DNA of 64,000 nt, taken from contig OZ038460.1 of assembly GCA_964036195.1 (NCBI GenBank), forward strand, positions 5,273,504-5,337,503. Reading direction: 5' to 3'. The notes below the pieces were generated by a model that saw only the letters and a list, made by a program, of their open reading frames with translations, did not search any database and was not told the origin of the DNA. Positions 1-8,427 of this stretch are shown here, piece by piece. The translations under genes were made by a program, and so were the position numbers. This stretch comes from Sphaerolaimus hirsutus (taxonomy: Eukaryota > Nematoda > Chromadorea > Monhysterida > Sphaerolaimidae). Each line of letters opens with the position of its first letter. Within the stretch, counting starts at the first letter, position 1.

Positions 1-1638
1 AACTCCATTAAATATCCAATGACCATAGATCATTACAAACCGCATTGTCACACTGGGTGATGCCATTTCGCTGGGCGGCATGTGACAATGCGTGTGGAAT
101 GCAGAGTTGTTAAAACGCACCTTTTTATTTTTATGTAGAAATTACCCATGTTTTCCGATACTGATTTGACTGAACGCTGTGCACCATATTGCGTGAGTGT
201 TACCATATTTTGCTGAGTAAGGAAAACAATTGTGCACCAAATTCACCCATAGTGAGAGCAAATAGATATGATGAGAAGAAATGAATTTTTTGGTTTTTAT
301 TCAGGTTGGGGACGGTAGATATTGTCAAGTGAGCGGTCATTGCAGTATATAGACGAATACCCAGTAAAACGTTTACTTTTCTCCCGCAAAGTTTTCAAGG
401 AATCCGAGTACAGAAAACGTAATTTTTATGATAATTTACTCTAAAAAAGTCACAGCACTTTTAACAACTCTAGTGGGAATTGATACGAGACCATGCAACC
501 GAATCATGAGGTAAAATACTAGTTTGTACTGTTAGTTTGTTTGAATTGCGCGAGTACATACCGTATTTGCTTGAATAATTCTCTCTTGAATAATCCCCCT
601 GGAGGAAGTGAGAGGGAAAATAATTCCCCTCGTTGAACACCCCCCCCCTTCAAGGCATATGATAAATCACTTACCTACATTCAATTTGAATAAAAACGGC
701 AGGTTATTGTGTTTATAACGATTTCTTGGAGTGAATTTATAGAAAGGCTCGAAACATTTGACGAAATAATAATTCCTCCCCTTGAATAGTTCCCCATCGA
801 AATGTCTGATTAAAAAATAATTCCCAGGGAAATTATTTGAGCAAATACGGCATGGGTATGCTGCAGTGAACACGACAATAAAAAGCCCAATTTTTATGTC
901 CACAAAATGCAATCAAACCTGCAACACACAGCGCCGCGGCGACTGCTCAAGCAGGTGGGGGATGCGACCATTCCCCCAGGCAATCCCCCCACTTGTCTTC
1001 GCTAATCAGCTGAAGTCAGCGACAAAGGTGAAACGTTCATTGCGCTGCTCTGCACAGTTGAGCTGCAGCATTATTTCCCAACCATGCTTTTAGTTGGTCT
1101 GAGCCAGTGTGCAGTGCGGTGCAGTGTCAAGTCAGGAGCCAGTTCCGCAAAATGAAAAGTGAGAAGTAAAATGGCAAAGGCGAAGTAAAAGCGCTTCGGC
1201 CAATTCACTTGTCCTTTCACTTCGCCTTTGCACTTTTACTCCGCCTTTGCCACTTCACTTCTCACTTCTCATTTCGCGGAACTGGCTCCAGGTGAAGTCA
1301 AGTGTCAATTGAATCGTTTAGTGATGGGACGTAAACGGCACCGTTTTACTTTCTGCCATTTGGCGCCGCTCTGGCGGTTGGATGTTCTGCCGCATGGCAC
1401 TGAAAGTTTTGCCAATTCTATTTCATCGTTGGCGCCCTCACCACAAAGCATGGCGCTGTCTGCAGCTCCAATCACATAGCAGTTTGGCTACAAGTTTCCT
1501 GGATGGATAGTAAATCGGGTGCCGATGCCCCATCGCGTCAAGTGACAAGTTTCTGATTAATAATTGACAATAAGTGAATTAAGCCGGGTGAACTATGCCG
1601 TGAAAAAAAAATATTCCGTGTGAACCTTGATTTACCTG
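1..1638. repeat. Non-coding flank with foldback/MITE sequence
   Basis: I see no supported gene here. Positions 103-472 are bounded by inverted AGAGTTGTTAAAA / TTTTAACAACTCT ends; related copies lie at 55893-56334 and 60133-60594. Positions 560-853 carry a degenerate copy of the family ending ACCGTATTT...AAATACGG. Positions 1135-1291 form a hairpin of its own family. Short ORFs in this stretch look like chance frames. Confidence 0.6.
1135..1291. mobile_element. Foldback MITE with CAG target duplication
   Basis: The two arms are near-perfect inverted repeats. The left end reads GGAGCCAGTTCCGC and the right end GCGGAACTGGCTCC, with complementary stems of the AAAAGTGAGAAGT type between them. CAG flanks both ends (GTCAG before, CAGGTG after), matching a 3-bp duplication. 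The end sequence resembles the GTGCCA..TCCC ends of the intron-forming family elsewhere in the window, so it may be a sister family. No coding capacity. Confidence 0.6.
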
Positions 1639-3558
1639 TGTCATGAATCCGTGTATTCAGCTGTTTTTCGATTACACGATTCACGAGGTTTTTTACCGCA
1701 CTTTTCCCTCTATTCCCACTTCACCGGCCGCTTGCCGCTGCAGTGCACTGCACTGGGCCCGGAGGTCCAGATTATAAATGCGTGTTGTAAATTTTAAGGA
1801 AACGTGTCCGAAGACGGTAGGTTTTTCAGAACGTGCGATGAACCACTCGGTGGCTCACGCTGTTCCGTTTCCCGCAGCACGCACAGCACTTACACTCAGC
1901 ATAAGCAGCGCGGTAATTAGAGCAGTTGTTAATTAGCTAACTAAGGGAAAAAGTTAGTACTTAGTGCCAATACAAAAAGGGGTCCAAGTTGGGTTGAGAA
2001 GAGAGTTTATTTTTTTGGGCGATGGAAGAACAGTAGCGGCAGAGTAGAAGCAAAATTAGCTTACGTCGCATCGACGAAGTTGTTGGAAAAAACAATTTCA
2101 GCTACTTATAAGGCAATCAAGACTACCATAATCGACTTGAATGAAAAGCTAAAAAAGACATAACATTGCGAAGTTACAAAATCACTTTCAAATCACATAA
2201 GCTCTGATGTAAGCACTTAGTAAAATCGTACGTAACGCAACTGCTTGGAGTATTAATTAAGATCAGCTAACAAAAGTAATTAAAAGCTTCATGCGACATG
2301 GGGCTAAGTCTATAAGTTACAAGCTTATTCGGTGCAACAATTACTCACTTCCATAATTACCTACAAATCCCTACTTAATATAAAACGACCTAAAACAAAT
2401 AACAATGCAGTGCAACGCATTTTTACAAAAACGGAATGAACAAAGTATGTACAAAGGCAATTACGGCATCATAATCCAACACAGCAATTTAAGCTAAATA
2501 ATTAGACAGCTAACACAAGCTTACAATTAATGTTAATTAATTAAGATACAGAACGATTAATTAAGCTCGTGGGAATGAAAGGCATTGACGTGAAACGATC
2601 TGTACAATAGTTTCTACATGTCACATGGAAACTTTGCTTGGGGGTTTTGTATTCATTAGTTACGGTAGCTAGAGAATGCTCGCGGGCGCGAAGTGCTTAT
2701 CACCTCCAGTCCCGCGACCCACTATTGTGACTATCCGGTCAGCTAGCGCCCGTGAGAAAGGTTTCAGCCCGATGGCCACACCCTTCCGAGCGCGAGGAGA
2801 TATTTATGCTAGGGCGGCGGAAAAGTATTTTTTTGGACTGCGACTTGTCACTTGGGGCGTTATCAGAAGCTGTTCCTACCACCCACCGATACTAGATGAC
2901 GCACGACAATCTAGTCAACATGGGGAGGAACGCGGAACAGTGCTTTTGTATTTTTTGAGTGAGATTCATTGTTCCTGGCTTCCGGTCGCCACCTACCTAT
3001 CAGCCGTCAGTCTCCGCCTCTGCCCAAAGATAAGTAAAGGGTAAAATGTGCTTTAGACCGCCCAGAGAGTCACAACAGTGTGCCGGCGAGCCCAAAGGCG
3101 GCCACACGCCGCGCCGCGGCATTTCAAAGTGAAAAATGTGAAATTCCCCTCTCACCTTATGCCATGTGGAATGCAGTTACACCTAAGTTAGACATAACCT
3201 AGCTAAATTGACTTAAATAGATTTGGCGCACGAAAATAGTAATTAAAATTGGGGGGTAAGGAAACGAAATTGTGCAGAGCACTACAACCACTATAAAACA
3301 AGGCGAACTCGGTCAGCCCAGGTAGCGGCGTCGATCTTGCGATGCAGTGCTCTGACGGGGTACTGCGCAGCCCACTGCAGGACTGTGCATGCCATGCAGT
3401 CCCCGTTGCCGTCGAAAAGCCGCCGTAATGTCTGAGAAAGTTTGCCCAAATTTAGTTTACAAAATACATAGTAGTTTACGTTCCGTGAATTATTATTGCA
3501 TTTGTTTGTCTAAAATTTTGTGGGGTGGTGTTTTTCCCATCGTAAAAACGCTCTTACA
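1639..3558 (-). repeat. LTR (3' LTR in element sense), 1,920 bp
   Basis: Direct repeat of 17760-19679. I noticed only one difference by eye, an A/G at the GGCATTG(A/G)CGTG position near 2588 / 18709. It begins TGTCATGA and ends CTCTTACA on the plus strand, giving the usual TG...CA termini. Plus-strand ORFs inside it (for example 2676-3044, repeated in the other LTR) are antisense to the element and I treat them as chance frames. Confidence 0.95.
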
Positions 3559-4161
3559 ACCCACCAGCCATTGCGGTTTACCTCCTGGCTAAACTATTGA
3601 GGTGTGACCGGTGATTATTTTTACGATCGCATGCACAAAATTTTTCGTTAAATAAAAGTTGTTCATCTTTTCGAAATTTTCAAAAAGTGGTTGTTTGCAT
3701 GCAAAATGGCTTGCGTGTATTTCACAGTCGAAAATCAAATTGCGAAACGTGGCTGGCAACTACAGAAATGCAATAATAAGCTGAGAACGGTATGGGAGTT
3801 AATCAACTGCCCTGCCTTTTGCAGTCGTGACTTTATAATGGAATTGCCAATTGGGTTCTGGAGGTATTTCCATTTTCAAAATATTCTGCTCTTTTCAAAT
3901 TTACAAAAAACTTTGTTTTTTATTCAGAAAAGTGCCAATTTTGGACGGTCAACTGGGGGCGGCGGTTACGTTCGTCAACTCGGGGGGACAAAATGCGGCC
4001 ATTCGGTGCCGCAGCGAACGTCTTGGAAACTATTTGGTGTGTGATTTCGAGATACTTGGTTAATTGTTTTGTTTGTTTCACTGTTGGTTATAGTTTCCAT
4101 TACGTTATTAGTTTCCAAAAACTTTCAAAAAACTTGCAAAACAAAAATGTCCTGGATTTAC
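3559..4161 (-). other. Non-coding 3' internal region of giant element
   Basis: Lies between the helicase stop and the 3' LTR. No convincing ORF in the sense direction. The sequence directly before the LTR (sense) is only weakly purine-rich (GGCTGGTGGGT), so the polypurine tract is not clear. Confidence 0.5.
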
Positions 4162-7100
4162 TCAAACTCCCTCGTCGGTGCCCTCCATCGGCACGTCTTC
4201 TTCGGCAGCAACCTCGGGCTGCATGTCGTCCTCTTTAGTCGGCGCCGGCGCGGCGACCGCCACGGGCTCATCGGGCTCGATGTCGCCGTCGGGGGCTAGC
4301 GGCGCCTCCTCTTCCGGTGCGGAGAACGTGGCGTCGTCGCCATCGCCATCGGAGGTGCTGGCGATGTCCTCGACCTCGTCCGCGGGGTCGTACGGCAGCG
4401 GCTCGTCCGCCGGCTGGGACGCGTTTTGTACGTCCACGGGCTCGTCCATATTGACGTCCGGTTGGGCGAGCTCGGTCTGGGCGGCTTCGTCGTCATCGTC
4501 GTACTGGTGCTCGGGGCAGTGGGCCTGTGGTCTCCAGTCGGGCGACCAGGTCCATATCCTGGATCCCCAGATTTTTTCTGCGTGGTACTGGTAAAGACCA
4601 GCCGAAGCGAATTCGTACGAAAAGAAAATGTGGAAGAAGTCAGACCACAACAAGGTCTCCACGTTGGCCACCACGACTCTGGCGCAACGCGAGCGGGAGG
4701 TGGCCACGTTTCCACGCTCCAGCTGGGCCACGAAGCCGACTCGAGTGGTCTGCTGAGAATACTGGGTGGTCAACCTGTCGCGCGCGGGCGGCTCGCTGCT
4801 GCGCACGCACGACACGATGGTCACCTCAGCTTCTCTGGCTTGCGCTTTGTCGGCGGTGAGCACTCGAGTCGCCCAGAATTCTCGCCCGTAGTGCTTCAAC
4901 GACGGGTCGGTTGCCAATTTGTCGATCAGCGCGCGCTGCTGCGCCGCATAAAAAGTGACCACCAAAATGGCATCCGCCCGACTCAAATCACTCCAGGGCA
5001 CGCCGCCCTGGTTCGCCAATTCGACAAAATGTTTAACCAACTGCACTACGATGAGCTGCTCGGGTACGTTGACGGTCGACGTGCCCTCCTTGGTCTCCAG
5101 TCCGGTGTGGTTGATGACCGTGGACAGCGGGATCGGGACGTTGTCGCCCGGCATACGCGGCAAGTTGTCGTCCCGGCACGGCGATTTCTGATGATAGGGG
5201 CGGAGCCGGCCCTCGTACGCCGCGTGCGAATTGGCGTTGATCAGCTGGGGGTGCCCGCGGAAGACCGTTTCCAGCCGCAGCAGGGGGCACATTTTGGATG
5301 CTGTGAGTCCATCAATCAAGGATGGAGAGGGATTAAGGAAGGGTTCAACCCATCGCTGGGTCTGAACTTTGCGGGTGAGTTGCTTGCTGTCGCCAAACAG
5401 CAAGACTAAGCCGTTGTGGGGGAGCGACACAGGGTTCAACGCTGTGACCATGGAAATGTTCGTGGCGAGCGACGCCTCGTCCACTATCATGGCACAGTAC
5501 CTGATGTGCTTGATGCGCACATCATGTGTCGAATCGACAGTCACGTGGATCTGTCCTGGCTGCAACAAATCCAGAACGTACTTGTGCAGCTTGACGGTGC
5601 CCTTGGCGTACCTCCGGGCGGCCCTGCGCAGCACGCGGCCCCAGTCCGTGTCCTCGAGGTCCGGGTCGTTCACATCGACGCCCGTGCGACCCGCTACGAC
5701 CTCGTCGTTGTCGTCGTCCCATTCTTCGTCGTCGTCCTCGCCAGTGACGACCAGGTGCGGCACCTTCTCCATTAGCGCCTTCATCACCTGCTGGGGGGTT
5801 TGATTGGGACCTGCGACGATAGAGTGCACGGTCTCGTACTCAGTTTTCACCGCCCAGTACTGGTCTACCAGCTCTATCCACTGGGCGTCGATCCGCGCGA
5901 CCGAGAAAGGGGTGTCCTGCGCTATTTTGTGCAGCGCGGGCAGGTCGTCTACAGCGAGGTCGCTGTAGACCTCCTGGGTTTCCAACAGGGGGCTCAGCAC
6001 CCTTACAGCGAACGCCGCTCTCAATTTCAAATATTCGACGTACCCGGGCTCTTGCAGCATGTCCTTAACTTGTGCGGCGGGCAGTTCGGACCACTGCTTG
6101 CGGCCCAGCAGCAGGCGGCGCACGGCATCGTGCACGCCGTCGCAGCCGGTGCGCTGCATGTTTTGCACAGCGCGCCTAGCGCTCTCGTCCGTCGCCGAGT
6201 TGACGGTGCACGTGACGATGGTGGAGTGGTACTTGGCATTGGAAGTGATGTCGGAGGAAAGGGTGGAATTACTGTCTGGGAATGGGCGACCATTAAACTG
6301 GTTGAAGTACAACGAGCACATGTACGCCACCTGGTTCTGCACAGTGGTCTTGCCAGTGCCGAACAGGGAGTCGCACATGAGCAACAGCGGCCACGCCAGC
6401 TTCAAGGCGGCTAAAACGGCCGCCAGGGTTTTCGCCTGGCCGCCCAACGGCTTGAACTCGCCGGGCTTACTCACCAGCAGCGCTTCGGACGTGCCCTGAC
6501 GGATTTCGTCTTCTAGGGGCGCGGCCGTGGCGCGGATGTGCGACCACTGGGTGAACGTGTCGGACAACCGATCATCATACACAATGGCAATGGCGATCTG
6601 GTCACCCAGTTTTAGGACATTGCCCGAGCGTATGTTGGACGGTCTCCAACCTTCGTTCAGGCGCTTGATAGCGCCTTGTAAAGAGCGCATGGTTCGCACA
6701 TAGTTGGGCGACTCATTGGTGGTGCGCACCATGTAGTCGCCGTTCTCGAGCTCTGACGGGAGCGCCGCCTGGCTCAACTTCAAGTCCAAATTGCCCACAA
6801 TTACAGCCCGCTCCGGACTTACCTCTAAGGTGGCCACTCGCAGTTGCAACTTTGGCTGCGTCGGGTCGGGCCTGTCGTCGTCGGGCATCGCCTTGGTCAA
6901 CGTCAGCACCGACATCGGTCCGGCGCCGACCAGCAGCTGGGGTAGCGCGTTGATTTGCGCGTTCGCGCGTCTCTGCTGCTCGTCCATCTGCTCCTGCTCG
7001 TCGTTGACGGCGTCGGCCAGGTCCGGCCTGTTGATCGTGATGCACGCCTTGGTACCTGCGTCGGTCGCTTCCCACTCAATTAGCGCGCGCACCGCCGTGG

Positions 7101-8166
7101 CGCGTGCTGCTCGGAAACGCAACAAGGACTCGTGGTACATGTATGCTGCGGCCAGCATCACGTACTTGGTGCGCAGGTGCGGCGGGTGCACCCGGTTCAA
7201 TTCCACCTCGTGGGGGTCGTGGAAGTAAAAATCTTCCAGCGCCGATTTTTCGAGCAAGAAAACGCCATACGCATGTGCGTAATAGACGTTGTCAAACACG
7301 TCGTTGTTCAGGTCGTGAAACTCGACGTGTGCAATCCCCAACATACCTGCACTCGGGATCGGGTTGCCGGGCATGGTGTATTCGCGGTGCGCGAACGCCA
7401 AGCGCTCCGGGCCGCAGTCGTTGCGCTCGCCCGCGCCCAACTCCGGCAGCTCCTTGTAGCGACGGGGCGTGAACGCCACTCGCAGCCGCAGCGACCGCCA
7501 GTTCGTTGAGTAGCGCTGGTAGCCGACCTCGTCGCGCTGCGCGTCGTATTCATGGTCGGCCGGAGCGCGTCCCTGTACCGTTACGACGACGGGCACTGCC
7601 ACCAATAGGGGGCTAGCGCTTTTGTTCATGTCCAATTTAATGTCAAAGAACTCCCAGTAGTCGGGCTTGGCAGTGCAACGCTGCACATACCTGGCCGTAA
7701 ACTTCATACCGTGTCTGACGAGCGGCAAGTGCAGCTCCGGGCCGTACTTCTCGTTGACGCTGGCGTACTGCGCCACCACGACCGACGTGCGGCGGTCGCG
7801 GGCGCCGCGCGCGATGTTGGTCGAGTAGGTGAAGAACGGGTACACGTTGTCGGCGCCGTTCCATTCGTCGTTCTCGGCCAGCTCGGCCAGCGCGTCGTCG
7901 TGAAGTCGCACGTGGGCTTGGTAGTATTCCCGGTCTGCAGTGTCGTGTCTCCAATAGACACGGTCCACCCAGCCGGCGAACATCCGCCTCGCGTAGACGG
8001 GCGGCGGGGGCCGCTGGTTCTCACCCCACTGGTGATCCACCTTGGGGGGCGGTATGGTGGCGCCCGGTTCGCCACGTTGGGTGGTGGCTTTCGTGAAGCC
8101 CGAGCCCGCGGCGCTGGCACGCCGGCCATTGTGCTGCCGTTTGGCGCCCATGCTCCTTCCGGCCAT
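4162..8166 (-). CDS. UPF1-like superfamily 1 helicase carried by retroelement
   Basis: A 1,334-aa ORF, third in the element, 262 bp after pol. Residues 1-600 have no domain I recognise. The helicase core follows: Walker A FGTGKTT at ~604-610, motif Ia-like TIVTCTVNSATD, Walker B VDEAS at ~893-897, motif III FGDSKQL at ~920, motif IV VTFYAAQQ, motif V KAQAREAEVTIVSCVRS and motif VI NVATSRSRCARVV at ~1110-1160. The GD-x-x-QL and VxTSRxR forms place it in the UPF1/SETX/MOV10 (SF1B) type, not PIF1 or Helitron Rep-Hel. The C-terminal ~110 residues are acidic and Pro/Ala-rich. In motif V the usual QG is QA. The UPF1 Cys-His domain is not seen. It may act on element RNA (RNP remodelling, NMD evasion, reverse transcription), but that is speculation. 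Helicase identity is sure; function is not. Confidence 0.85.
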   Translation of the reverse strand: MAGRSMGAKRQHNGRRASAAGSGFTKATTQRGEPGATIPPPKVDHQWGENQRPPPPVYARRMFAGWVDRVYWRHDTADREYYQAHVRLHDDALAELAENDEWNGADNVYPFFTYSTNIARGARDRRTSVVVAQYASVNEKYGPELHLPLVRHGMKFTARYVQRCTAKPDYWEFFDIKLDMNKSASPLLVAVPVVVTVQGRAPADHEYDAQRDEVGYQRYSTNWRSLRLRVAFTPRRYKELPELGAGERNDCGPERLAFAHREYTMPGNPIPSAGMLGIAHVEFHDLNNDVFDNVYYAHAYGVFLLEKSALEDFYFHDPHEVELNRVHPPHLRTKYVMLAAAYMYHESLLRFRAARATAVRALIEWEATDAGTKACITINRPDLADAVNDEQEQMDEQQRRANAQINALPQLLVGAGPMSVLTLTKAMPDDDRPDPTQPKLQLRVATLEVSPERAVIVGNLDLKLSQAALPSELENGDYMVRTTNESPNYVRTMRSLQGAIKRLNEGWRPSNIRSGNVLKLGDQIAIAIVYDDRLSDTFTQWSHIRATAAPLEDEIRQGTSEALLVSKPGEFKPLGGQAKTLAAVLAALKLAWPLLLMCDSLFGTGKTTVQNQVAYMCSLYFNQFNGRPFPDSNSTLSSDITSNAKYHSTIVTCTVNSATDESARRAVQNMQRTGCDGVHDAVRRLLLGRKQWSELPAAQVKDMLQEPGYVEYLKLRAAFAVRVLSPLLETQEVYSDLAVDDLPALHKIAQDTPFSVARIDAQWIELVDQYWAVKTEYETVHSIVAGPNQTPQQVMKALMEKVPHLVVTGEDDDEEWDDDNDEVVAGRTGVDVNDPDLEDTDWGRVLRRAARRYAKGTVKLHKYVLDLLQPGQIHVTVDSTHDVRIKHIRYCAMIVDEASLATNISMVTALNPVSLPHNGLVLLFGDSKQLTRKVQTQRWVEPFLNPSPSLIDGLTASKMCPLLRLETVFRGHPQLINANSHAAYEGRLRPYHQKSPCRDDNLPRMPGDNVPIPLSTVINHTGLETKEGTSTVNVPEQLIVVQLVKHFVELANQGGVPWSDLSRADAILVVTFYAAQQRALIDKLATDPSLKHYGREFWATRVLTADKAQAREAEVTIVSCVRSSEPPARDRLTTQYSQQTTRVGFVAQLERGNVATSRSRCARVVVANVETLLWSDFFHIFFSYEFASAGLYQYHAEKIWGSRIWTWSPDWRPQAHCPEHQYDDDDEAAQTELAQPDVNMDEPVDVQNASQPADEPLPYDPADEVEDIASTSDGDGDDATFSAPEEEAPLAPDGDIEPDEPVAVAAPAPTKEDDMQPEVAAEEDVPMEGTDEGV

Positions 8167-8427
8167 GTTACGTTTTTAAGTTTTAAGGAAGAGTGCAATT
8201 AATCACAATCAATCACCGGCACTGCAGTGGACTCTCGGAGCCCACTAGTGTACCAGCGAATTACAACCGCACTCACACGCACACGAACACGCAGTCACAC
8301 GCACTTGGGATCACAAGTTTGTCAAACTTACGTGATGAGGGAATTAATCGAATTACGGGAACACAGTTAATTAATTTGTTCTGTGGCTACGTCGATAGCC
8401 ACTTAAGGGCTTTACCGCAATGAGAGT
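8167..8427 (-). other. Pol-helicase intergenic spacer
   Basis: A 261-bp gap between the pol stop and the helicase start. Sense strand contains a GT-rich tract followed by CACTGCAG about 50 nt before the helicase ATG, a possible 3' splice site for a subgenomic mRNA. No independent support. Confidence 0.3.

Noticed and set aside
2676-3044. 122-aa plus-strand ORF, repeated exactly at 18797-19165
   Set aside because: It is inside both LTRs and antisense to the element; its duplication is explained by LTR identity.
4426-5409. 327-aa plus-strand ORF
   Set aside because: Antisense shadow of the GC-rich helicase ORF; no recognisable domain.
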